Made by a program: the position numbers and the translations under genes
Shown: one piece after another, positions 10,853 to 18,959 of the stretch
How the letters are laid out: each line of letters starts with the position of its first letter
Position numbering within the stretch: position 1 is the first letter of the stretch
Notes under the pieces: model-generated
What the model was told of the DNA's origin: nothing
What the model saw: the letters and a program-made list of their open reading frames with translations, nothing else
Database searches by the model: none
NCBI GenBank assembly: GCA_030077755.1
Contig: JAQJZZ010000007.1
Location: forward strand, 992,001-1,056,000
Reading direction: 5' to 3'
DNA: 64,000 bases
Origin: Filosporella fistucella
Lineage: Eukaryota > Ascomycota > Leotiomycetes > Helotiales

Positions 10853-11582
10853 ACAATGTAACGTATAACGGATAACGAAGTTATAATTCTTGATTTGGAG
10901 TGTTTGTTTCTGGCGGGAAAATGGTTTATACCTTAGGGAAGAGCATTGCAAGGCGTACGGATACCGGCAGCATCAGCGCGTTGTTTATGGGATATATACT
11001 TCACAGCAACCAGGAAATGTATGAAGGACATGAGAAATACCATTTGGAAATAGCCATAGTTTAGTAGTCTGTAAAATTACATCAGAATTCAGCAAAAGGT
11101 CACGAGTTGTCACTCGTTGTCTCATCGCCCCACTATCTCCTATTTCGTACGGTATCAGAGAGGCTGATTCAAGCGCCAATATATTCCCGTCACAGATGTC
11201 CCAGACATCTCAGATGAATATCTCCTATTTGCCGCTGAAGGAGTTGGCTGTAAGGCGCAGATATGATAGCGTATTTACCAATCAGAAAGGTCGTACTGTA
11301 GACAGGTTTTCTCGGGAGATGTGCGGGTGGAGAATTTGCTTTTTATGAGGCTGAGATTGGGATGGAAGATTGGTTGAGAGTGGGTCTTGATACATGATAT
11401 CTACGCGGGAAAAGAATGGTTTATTGGATGGTGGTGAGACATGTTTTTCGGATTGGTTCTGTCTTGAGAGTGTCTGTCGTAAGTTCAATGCAGGTACTGT
11501 TTGCTGAACGTTCTTATTTCTATCTTCTTGTCGAGTAAATTCTCCTGTTGATCTTAGTTCGCCATCAACGACGTTTTCAAAT
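10853..11582. other. Intergenic between the two cysteine-rich paralogues
   Basis: 730 nt holding the 3' UTR of the first paralogue and the promoter of the second. A minus-strand frame at 11282-11704 overlaps the second gene's start and lacks protein character. Confidence 0.5.
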
Positions 11583-12813
11583 ATGTATAACATTGTCCTA
11601 TTCCTCACTCTTCTCTCATCGGCTGTTGACGGATTAGCTTTTCGAAGTGTTCCAGCTGTAGCTACACACTGCGGGGGGTTCAAACAATTGACTCCAGAGC
11701 CCACTCCAGCCCAGAATCAGCATGAACTTGTGCGGAGACAAGCATCAACTACACAGCGTACATTACTAGCAGCAACAGATAATGTCTGTGGTTACCTAGG
11801 AGGAAAGTCCGGTACGTCTTCCAATACATTTCCAGGAGTTTTAGCTAATTAAGATAGATGCTCCATGGGGATGCACCGCAGGTGCTAATTGCATGTTTGC
11901 TACGCCCACACTTGCTGTAGCAAATAGTACACAAACTCAAGCTGCAGTTGGAAGTGTGTTGTGCTGCGATTCGAGTTCTGGATGTCCGGCTCAGCCTTCG
12001 CCGACGGCGTGTGTGGATCATGGGAGGAACGATTATAATAAGACTTGTACTGGGAATTGTCCGGATGATCCAATGACGTTAAAATGGTAGGTTCTTGTTT
12101 GTGTTCATTGAGACTTGGATGAGCCTTGCCAGGAAAGTGGGAGCAAATGTTGCCCTCATTTCAGGAAACATATCTCCCCTATCTAGCACTTTCCCTTTAC
12201 CACTCTTACATCTCTCCTTACTTCCAATTTCCAATCCAATACGTCTAAACCCCTCCCTTTAATCATGTAATCTAACAATCCCAGTACATCAGGAATCTAC
12301 ATCTACTGCAACACCCTCATCTTTCCGACCCCATCCGTCTCGGCCCTCTTCTGCAACTACCTATCAACCTACTCTCCTCTCCCGGCCATAACAGCCGCCC
12401 TAACCCCAACTCTCGCCCATTTTGCGCCTCCAATAACTTCGACTTCCTCTATTTCCTCAAAATCCCTTAGCAAAACCTCTTCTGCGACCAAATCTGCAAC
12501 TCCGAAACCTGCTACTGGTGGGGAGGAGAAGAAAGTTGGAAAAGGCGCGATTATAGGTGGGGCAGTTGGAGGTGTACTTGGTCTTGCGGTTCTGATTGGA
12601 TTGGGAGTCCTGTTGCTTAAGAGAAGGGGAGGGAAGGAGAGGGGCAAAGTCGAGGCGGTCGTGAAAGGAAAGGAGAGCGCGAGTGCGAGTGAGGAGAATG
12701 TTGCAGCTAGAGCTTCACCTACGGGTTCGATGCCTAAGAGTGTGCTAGTTGGAAGTGGGAATGGGAGTCCGAAGATCGGAGGGAGTGGGAAGAAAGTTGT
12801 TATTGTTGAATGA
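11583..12813 (+). CDS. Cysteine-rich single-pass surface protein (paralogue of 9380 gene)
   Basis: Exons 11583-11811, 11858-12086 and 12285-12813 give 328 residues. A signal peptide (MYNIVLFLTLLSSAVDGLA) leads to a cysteine-rich ectodomain starting CGYLGGKSDAPWGC, split by intron 1 at the same place and phase as in the upstream paralogue. Intron 2 (12087-12284, 198 nt) is long for this window and completes a Cys codon (TG|T). After a Ser/Thr stretch comes a membrane span (AIIGGAVGGVLGLAVLIGLG), LLLKRRGGK, and a short basic tail. The tail is much shorter than in the paralogue and lacks QQY repeats. It is likely a plasma-membrane or wall-associated protein of unknown role. Confidence 0.8.
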
Positions 12814-13140
12814 TTGAAAGGGGTGGAACTTTGGGATGAAATCAGAATTGGGAAATTGCTTGATATATTTGGGATTATGATTGTATAAGTATGCACCTAA
12901 TGAGGCAGCAATTACCGTGATGAAGGATTTTAATATGTTTACTATGAATGCTAGATGGGGCACTTGATTGTGTATTGTAAGATTTGGAGGTCTATGGAGG
13001 CAGGGAAATGAAGTGGCTGAAGAGTGAAGCAAGCTCTTGGGTTTGAAAATGAGAGTTACAAATCCTATAGACCGTTAACTATGAAACAATTGCATTTCCG
13101 CCCTTTGACTTTCGCCGATGCTCAAGACGCTTTGCATTTC
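12814..13140. other. Intergenic, convergent 3' ends
   Basis: 327 nt between the stop of the cysteine-rich gene and the stop of the hydantoinase gene. Nothing is seen in it. Confidence 0.5.
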
Positions 13141-14664
13141 CTAATTCCAATAATCCCTCTCCCCTTTCAACATCCCACCAGCCTCCTGCCCCGTCTTCCC
13201 AACCACAATCTTCCCTTTTCCCCTCTTCAAAAACAACCCATCAGTCACCTTCCCTACAATCCCACCCTCATCCCTATCCCAAACTTTCTTCCCCCTCAAA
13301 ATCGTATACCTAGGCCAATTCCTGACATTCATACCCTCATAAGGCGTATAATCAACACCATGATGCAAGTTCTTCTGCTGAATCGTAACGCCATCTTTGA
13401 GATCAGTGTCTGGGTACCAAATTACAAGATCGGCATCATATCCAGGTGCGATGTTCCCCTTTGTCCCTTCTAATCCGTATAATTTTGCTGGGTCAGAACT
13501 AGTCAACTGAACGAATCGCTGAAGAGTCAATCGAGAATCCGGTGCAGCGCCTGCGTAGCTGAATAGAAGCGGGAGTCTGGTCTCAACGCCAGGAACGCCA
13601 TTGGGTATATCTCTATACCGCATCACATCCCCTTTCAAACCCAATTTCTTGCCGCCGACATGGTTATATGTACTCGGTGCGTGATCAGAGGAGAATGTGG
13701 TGAATGTACCGTTTGCGATCCCTCTCCACATTGCGTCTAAATCTTGTGGGTCATGTCGAAGAGGTGGGCTACAGACACATTTTGCGCCTTCGAATTTGTC
13801 TTTTTGGCTCCCTTTCAGCCGTTCCGAGAGTAAGAAAAGATATTGAGGACAAGTTTCTGCGTGAATAGGAAGCATACGTGTTTGGGCTTTTCGCACGTGT
13901 TTCATTGCGATTTCAGAAGACATGTGGACAATCAGTATAGGTGTGTCTGTGAGCTCCGCTAAACTGATAATTCGATATGTAGCTTCATTTTCAGCAATTT
14001 GTGGTCTTGAGATAGCGTGGAAATAAGGATCAGTATGTCCAGCTGCTTCAAGTCTGTCGGTAATGAGAGATATGATGTCGCTGTTCTCAGCGTGGATCAT
14101 GGTCGTGAAACCCAGTGCTCGAGCAGACATGAGAACCTCAAGGAGTTGAGAATCCCCTAGTTTGAGGGGCTCGTAGGTCATGTAGAGTTTTACACTAGTG
14201 ATACCCTGGGCGATGAGTGCCGGCATCTCTTTTGCCATGATATCGGGTGTTGGATTTGAAAGAATGAGATGGAAGCCATAGTCGCAATAAGTTTGATCTT
14301 TGGCTCTCGTATGGTATTGTTCTACGCATGGGAAAACTGAAGATTCGGTTTTGAGTTGGGAGGCAAAGGCTAAGACGGTTGTTGTACCTCCCGCTATGGC
14401 GCTGCGTGAGCCAGTCGTAAAATTGTCTCCCGTTGGACTGTTGTCCTGAGCAAAATGGACGTGTGAATCGACTCCTCCGGGCGTGATATATGCTCCCTTG
14501 GCATCGATGATTTGAGTATCAGGATCTCTGGGTAATGATGTTCCCAGGCAGGAGATTTTGCCTCCTGTGATGCCAATCTCGATCGTAGGGGAGAGAATAT
14601 CACTGGCTGTGACCTTGGAGAGGTTAACAAAAAACTGGGCAAGGTTTTGAAGCCGGTCAATAGG
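13141..14664 (-). CDS. D-hydantoinase / dihydropyrimidinase-like amidohydrolase (5' end unresolved)
   Basis: The minus strand is open from an in-frame TAA at 14667-14665 to TAG at 13143, 507 codons. Cyclic-amidohydrolase landmarks appear in order: VTASDILSP, ITPGGVDSHVHF (metal-binding HxH), SVKLYMTY (the Lys that is carboxylated in the family), MIHAEN, HAETCPQYL, and SSDHAPS (metal-binding Asp). The end is GYDADLVIW and GRRGKKVWD-like strands. The reaction would be ring opening of dihydropyrimidines or 5-substituted hydantoins to N-carbamoyl acids. The core is intron-free. No ATG lies between the stop and the core, and the first in-frame ATG (14238) is past the HxH site. A short upstream exon, a non-AUG start, or loss of roughly 10-20 residues must be assumed. 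The neighbouring carbamoylase and racemase favour hydantoin over pyrimidine substrates. Confidence 0.85.
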   Translation of the reverse strand, partial: PIDRLQNLAQFFVNLSKVTASDILSPTIEIGITGGKISCLGTSLPRDPDTQIIDAKGAYITPGGVDSHVHFAQDNSPTGDNFTTGSRSAIAGGTTTVLAFASQLKTESSVFPCVEQYHTRAKDQTYCDYGFHLILSNPTPDIMAKEMPALIAQGITSVKLYMTYEPLKLGDSQLLEVLMSARALGFTTMIHAENSDIISLITDRLEAAGHTDPYFHAISRPQIAENEATYRIISLAELTDTPILIVHMSSEIAMKHVRKAQTRMLPIHAETCPQYLFLLSERLKGSQKDKFEGAKCVCSPPLRHDPQDLDAMWRGIANGTFTTFSSDHAPSTYNHVGGKKLGLKGDVMRYRDIPNGVPGVETRLPLLFSYAGAAPDSRLTLQRFVQLTSSDPAKLYGLEGTKGNIAPGYDADLVIWYPDTDLKDGVTIQQKNLHHGVDYTPYEGMNVRNWPRYTILRGKKVWDRDEGGIVGKVTDGLFLKRGKGKIVVGKTGQEAGGMLKGERDYWN

Positions 14665-14943
14665 TTAAAGACGAAAATTGAAACGGCAAAAGCATAACCA
14701 AAGAGTAAAACAGGTAGCAAAACCTCGCTAAATCTACTTCAAAATGTAAGAATGACAAAATGCTAAGTTGATATCACAATTACACAAAAACAACTGAGTG
14801 TCTGGACGAACCACAAGTTTTTCAAGAGCAATACCAACAACAAACAGATAGGCATTCAAAGTATGAACAGTAAGGAATGTAGCATGACCACAACAACATC
14901 ACAGCACTCCCCGAGAGAGCAAAAAAAGTAGTTAAAAGCAAAA

Positions 14944-15062
14944 ACATACAACAGCAGGTATTCGCTGGTGGTCACCCACCCAACTACTAATCTGCCGATC
15001 TGAGGCTTGTGTATGGCAGAGCGGACGGGATGCCCAATTCTCCTCAGTCTGTGGTCGTATGT
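14944..15062 (-). rRNA. 5S ribosomal RNA
   Basis: The minus strand reads ACATACGACC at its 5' end (15062), CATCCCGTCCGCTCTGCC in the loop B-C region, and GATTAGTAGTTGGGTGGGTG with GACCACCAGCGAA. It ends GTTGTATGT, which pairs with the start to close helix I. The length is 119 nt, normal for fungal 5S, and a run of T follows at the 3' end, as expected for RNA polymerase III termination. Internal A and C box regions are present and no truncation is seen. It is a solitary copy, matching the dispersed 5S organisation of filamentous ascomycetes, and lies between the hydantoinase and the carbamoylase. Confidence 0.93.
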
Positions 15063-15878
15063 GACAGTGGTAGGCATAAACAGTATTATGTAGGGCGGCG
15101 AAATGAGAGGGTGAGGATCAAAGCGCTATGTTCCTAATTCAGCTGCAGGATGGTATCGGCGATCAAGGACGCAAAGAAAGTGAACGCATCGATTGACCAG
15201 CACGCCTCTCTTAATTTGACAATACTCTTGATTCCATAGAAATCTAATAGCTATCGTGTCTAGACACACTTGATGCCAGAGTAGAAAGGGAACACCGAAC
15301 CACCACTGTGACGATTAGTCACGTGATATATCTAAACAGTAACGTCGAGGCGTGTTTGGTGTCATTGGAATCCTCAGATGCGCACGATCTATTCTCTCAG
15401 AATTCGGAAACTTTAAATGCAGTATCAAATGCAACCTCTCCCAGAACTAGCGGCAGAAAAGTAAGGATAAAAGCAGTTGAATCCATCTACTTGGATGGCT
15501 TTGTCCAACAAAATGATAGCACTCTAACACGCAAGCGAGAACGAAAAGGGGAAATTCAACATACAATAATGCCATTCGTCACAATCAAATCAAACCCCAT
15601 CATCTCAACCCGGTTTGCAAGTTGATGCAATCTCGATCCAACAAAATGCTCGTAAAAAGGCGCAAGCTGAACGATCAAAATATGAGAAAACACAAAAGCA
15701 GAGCCTCCTCCTAGCTCTCCATCCCATCTTTCCCAATTCCATCCTAACTAGCAATCTCGCCTTCTTCTAGCAACAAAGTTGGCCTTCGGTCGATTTGCTT
15801 GTCTCCTTTCGACACGAAGTCATCATGTTCTCCACCAACAATCACCAACAGCCATGGCAAGGATTAGGGTGTCAGAGT

Positions 15879-15891
15879 TGGCCGACGGCCA
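15879..15891. promoter_or_regulatory. CCG-N1-CGG palindrome
   Basis: TGGCCGACGGCCA is a 13-nt palindrome with everted CCG/CGG triplets, the type of half-sites read by Zn2Cys6 factors. The flanking AGTTGGCCG also occurs within the palindrome at 18583-18599 in the racemase/regulator promoter. Confidence 0.35.
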
Positions 15892-15926
15892 GCAGGGATG
15901 CTCGCCTCGTGGCGGCATATGCATCT

Positions 15927-15937
15927 CGATAAGATAG
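15927..15937 (+). promoter_or_regulatory. Pair of GATA sites
   Basis: CGATAAGATAG holds two overlapping HGATAR elements about 280 nt before the carbamoylase start, consistent with an AreA/Nit2-type nitrogen regulator. Binding is inferred. Confidence 0.35.
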
Positions 15938-16213
15938 GGAATGGGCGTATTCTAGGAGCTCAAAGGCTTCAAAGATGGGGTCGGAACAATGATTTTCTGG
16001 AACATGGAAGGCCAACTATGTTTCCGCCCCGCGTTGAGATACTAGACGGCGAATTGTAAGTGGTGGCCGATATGAAGCTCAAGTGAGGCTGTTGAAAAGT
16101 GCTGCAACCAGCTGTTGTATTTCCTCAAAACCAACGTCTAGATCTCGGTCTGAAGCTCTTCTTCTTCTGGTTGAAAGCAAGACGCTCAAATTGGAAGATA
16201 CCAGATTATAGCT

Positions 16214-17245
16214 ATGCCTCGGACACTCAAAATCGCTGCTGCTCAACTGGGCCCAATTCATCTCACGTCCAAACGAGAAGAGACTATCTCTCGCATGCTT
16301 GCTCTTCTCCAACAAGCTTCTTCTCTCGGCGCCCAAGTTGTCCTCTTCCCGGAAACAGCATTCACCACATTTTTCCCACGCCATCTCATTGCTTCGCAAG
16401 TAGATCTTGATTCGTATTTCGAACACGGAAATGATTTGCCTTCTGCAACCAACACGAAGCCTCTTTTCGACGAAGCGAAGAAGTTAGGTGTCGATATCTC
16501 TGTTGGATTCGCGGAAAGAACGAGCGAGGGACAAGGATACAATACCAGTATATATTACTCGGCCAAGAAAGGAGAGGTGATTGCGAAATATAGGAAAGTG
16601 CATCTTCCTGGCACCAAAGAGCCTTTTGAGAACCCAGATGCGGTAAATCAGCTAGAGAAGCGGTATTTTGAGCCTGGAAATCTAGGATTCAAAGCTTTTA
16701 GAGTACCAGATGTGGTACCTGGTGCTCTGAAGAAAGGAGCTGAATCAAAAGCCGGACTAGGTGATCCGATCATGGGCATGATGATCTGTAACGACAGGCG
16801 TTGGGCAGAAGGATGGCGATGTTATGGCTTACAGGGTGTAGAGATTGTGCTCTGTGGCTACAACACTGCTGGGTGGGCGCCTGATCTCTGGGGAACACGG
16901 AAACCAATGACACCTGAAGAGGCAGAAGTTGACGCAGTATTCCACCACAAACTGGTTATGCAAGGCAATTCGTACATGAACAGCTGTTTCTCAGTCAGTG
17001 CTGCAAAAGCAGGTATGGAAGATGGGAAATATGACTTGATTGGAGGAAGCTGTATCACAAGTCCAGAAGGGCATGTGTTGGCCGAGGCGAAGACTAAGGA
17101 TGATGAAATTGTGTTTGCGGAGATTGATTTGGAGGACTGTAGACAAGGGAAGGAGAAGACATTTGATTTTGACAGACATCGGAGGATTGATCAGTATGGG
17201 CCGATCACTACACAGACCGGAGTTGTTGAGCCGGAGTATCTATGA
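16214..17245 (+). CDS. N-carbamoyl-D-amino-acid hydrolase (nitrilase superfamily)
   Basis: An intronless 343-residue protein. The nitrilase-fold triad is visible: Glu in VLFPETAFTTFFPR, Lys in AKYRKVHLPG, and Cys in MMICNDRRWAEGW. LEKRYFEPGNLGF, a YNTAGWAP segment, HHKLVMQGNSYMN and SCITSPEGHVLAE complete the D-carbamoylase pattern, which strongly recalls the bacterial enzymes. Length is slightly above the bacterial norm (about 304) because of insertions near residues 130-150 and a C-terminal extension. The reaction is hydrolysis of N-carbamoyl-D-amino acids to D-amino acid, CO2 and NH3, the step after hydantoinase. It is divergent from the hydantoinase and convergent with the racemase. The strong bacterial resemblance and lack of introns suggest possible ancient transfer. 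Confidence 0.9.
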   Translation: MPRTLKIAAAQLGPIHLTSKREETISRMLALLQQASSLGAQVVLFPETAFTTFFPRHLIASQVDLDSYFEHGNDLPSATNTKPLFDEAKKLGVDISVGFAERTSEGQGYNTSIYYSAKKGEVIAKYRKVHLPGTKEPFENPDAVNQLEKRYFEPGNLGFKAFRVPDVVPGALKKGAESKAGLGDPIMGMMICNDRRWAEGWRCYGLQGVEIVLCGYNTAGWAPDLWGTRKPMTPEEAEVDAVFHHKLVMQGNSYMNSCFSVSAAKAGMEDGKYDLIGGSCITSPEGHVLAEAKTKDDEIVFAEIDLEDCRQGKEKTFDFDRHRRIDQYGPITTQTGVVEPEYL

Positions 17246-17483
17246 GCAAACCTAATATATTAAAATAGACATAGAAATCGAAGATTGAAAGCACGTGAAT
17301 AAGTCTGAGATGTTGCGAAGCAGTCAATGTGTTGTAAAAAAAAAAAAATGGACAGACCTTGCTGTTGTTGGATGTGAAGTTAACTTTCGACAAGTTTACA
17401 GAAGTGAAGCTCTTTCATGTGATTGTTGCAATTGAGATCATATAATGAAGACAAAATGGGTTTACATATTGAGATATTGAAAA

Positions 17484-18281
17484 TTATAACCAGGTCTGAC
17501 CTCTCGCTTTCCTTCCTTGTTGAGAACTTCTGAACATGCCTCCTTTCGCGGTAACATGACCCTCGCGCACCAGTCCAATCAAAATCTGTACTCCGACCCC
17601 AACCCCATCGATTACCTGTGCTGTAGCATTCTTCGAGTCAACGGCCTCTTCACATTTGATCTTCATCTCTGTCATTCCAGCACATCCAAGAGTAATGCAA
17701 TCTGCACCCTTTTCTTGCACTAATCTCCTCGCAGCTTCTCCGACTAGACCCAGTACCTTATCTCGAGGTAAAGTCTCAAGCTCCAAAACCCCCAAATTTG
17801 TTGTTTCACAGCCTACTGAAAAACCTTCGAGACCGTAATTCCTGATAGCATCCTCGTGCATGATCTTACTCCTTCCTCCTGTTGCCACAACACCGAGTCT
17901 GTTTCCTAGCATGCGAGCAGAATATAGAGCAGCTTCCATAATGCCAATAACAGGCCCAAAAAGCTCCTCTCTTAGAGCATTTATGAGAGGATGAGCGCTG
18001 AAACACGCTACTAGAAAAGCATCATAATTTGAAGCAATTGGAACCACTCCACGAATAGCTGCTGCTGCAGAGAGAACACCATCGAGGTGACCTTCAATGG
18101 CTGAAGGAGTTGGATGTGGTGATGTGAATCCTGTGACTGTACAATGGGGTGGAAGAGTAGTTTCGAGAGACCGCAGACATGCCTCCGTCATAGACGATGT
18201 GCCATTGGGATTTATGAGGAGGATATTGATAGTTTTGGTGGAAAATCCCGTTACTGATGGAAGTGATACAGACTCGGACAT
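17484..18281 (-). CDS. Asp/Glu/hydantoin racemase family protein
   Basis: An intronless 265-residue protein, a normal family length. The open frame runs back to 18548, but the ATG at 18281 is chosen because the conserved fold starts 20 residues later with NILLINPNGTSSMT. The two catalytic cysteines are visible in FLVACFSAHP and ITLGCAGMTE, and VIGIMEAAL and NRLGVVATGG mark the family. In bacteria these enzymes racemise 5-monosubstituted hydantoins; yeast Dcg1 belongs here too with unclear function. Placed beside the hydantoinase and carbamoylase, it would let both hydantoin enantiomers enter the pathway. It shares a 678-nt divergent promoter with the Zn2Cys6 regulator. Confidence 0.88.
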   Translation of the reverse strand: MSESVSLPSVTGFSTKTINILLINPNGTSSMTEACLRSLETTLPPHCTVTGFTSPHPTPSAIEGHLDGVLSAAAAIRGVVPIASNYDAFLVACFSAHPLINALREELFGPVIGIMEAALYSARMLGNRLGVVATGGRSKIMHEDAIRNYGLEGFSVGCETTNLGVLELETLPRDKVLGLVGEAARRLVQEKGADCITLGCAGMTEMKIKCEEAVDSKNATAQVIDGVGVGVQILIGLVREGHVTAKGGMFRSSQQGRKARGQTWL

Positions 18282-18582
18282 GTTGGCAGTGTAAGGAAGC
18301 CTAACAGATTCTGACAATTGAGCCCGGGTATCAGGTAGGAGGTTTCTGAAGAACAATTCAGCGACAAATAAAGGGGGAATTAGCCGAGTTGAATAGGGGC
18401 AATATCCGCGTCGAATAGACACTCTTAATTGCACAATAACAGCTGCAAAAATCGACCAACAGAAGAAACAAAATGAATCTGCCTGAAGCTCAATAAAAGT
18501 GACGTTATACGAGGCTCTGCATAGAATTGCCATCCAGCATTGGTCCAACCTCCACCATCCTCACCTCACCCACAATGTGATA

Positions 18583-18618
18583 ACGGCCAAGTTGGCCGTA
18601 AAATGGAGCGGTCCGCTC
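18583..18618. promoter_or_regulatory. Two adjacent CGG/CCG palindromes
   Basis: ACGGCCAAGTTGGCCGT (18583-18599) is a perfect 17-nt palindrome holding CGG-N9-CCG. GAGCGGTCCGCTC (18606-18618) is a 13-nt palindrome holding CGG-N1-CCG. Inverted CGG triplets are the classic target of dimeric Zn2Cys6 proteins, and one is encoded next door. Autoregulation and control of the racemase are inferred. Confidence 0.45.
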
Positions 18619-18828
18619 AGCTGCTCAGTGGCTTTCAAAGGCCCCGCATTCAATGCAACTGTTGTCTTCGGTCACGAAACAAAAAAGAATGGATTACTTT
18701 GTCTTCCCCGACAACTGTTATTCCCGTTTGAATCCACATTCTTTTTGGATAGAGATGTAATATTGCGAATAAGGGCGTCGGTGTTGCGCGAAGAAGCTTA
18801 GGATACACTACAGCACAGACGATCACCC

Positions 18829-18857
18829 CGATAAGCTCACAGCTGCGCGACGATAAG
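18829..18857 (+). promoter_or_regulatory. Two CGATAAG (GATA-factor) sites
   Basis: CGATAAG occurs at 18829-18835 and again at 18851-18857, about 100-130 nt before the regulator's ATG. Closely spaced GATA pairs are typical of nitrogen-catabolite-controlled fungal promoters. Confidence 0.4.
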
Positions 18858-18959
18858 CACAACCCCAGGCTTTGCTTTTTCTGGAGACGCAGAATCACCG
18901 CACCACAGCGGCAGCATTGCACTCTCTGTCCGACCGACCTCCCCTCGAGATCTCATCCC

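Larger units (their letters stand above)
15063..16213. promoter_or_regulatory. Promoter region, hydantoinase / carbamoylase
   Basis: 1.15 kb between the 5S gene and the carbamoylase ATG. Together with the 5S segment and 14665-14943 it separates two divergently transcribed pathway genes. No further gene is seen. The plausible control sites are listed separately. Confidence 0.5.
18282..18959. promoter_or_regulatory. Divergent promoter, racemase / Zn2Cys6 regulator
   Basis: 678 nt between the two start codons. It carries two CGG/CCG palindromes (18583-18618) and two CGATAAG sites (18829-18857). No gene is seen inside. Confidence 0.55.

Noticed and set aside
13141..14238. Hydantoinase starting at the first in-frame ATG (14238)
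   Set aside because: It would remove the HVH metal site and over 100 conserved residues that are in frame upstream.
17484..18548. Racemase extended to the ATG at 18548
   Set aside because: The added 89 residues have no family counterpart and would consume much of the divergent promoter. The fold begins just after the ATG at 18281.
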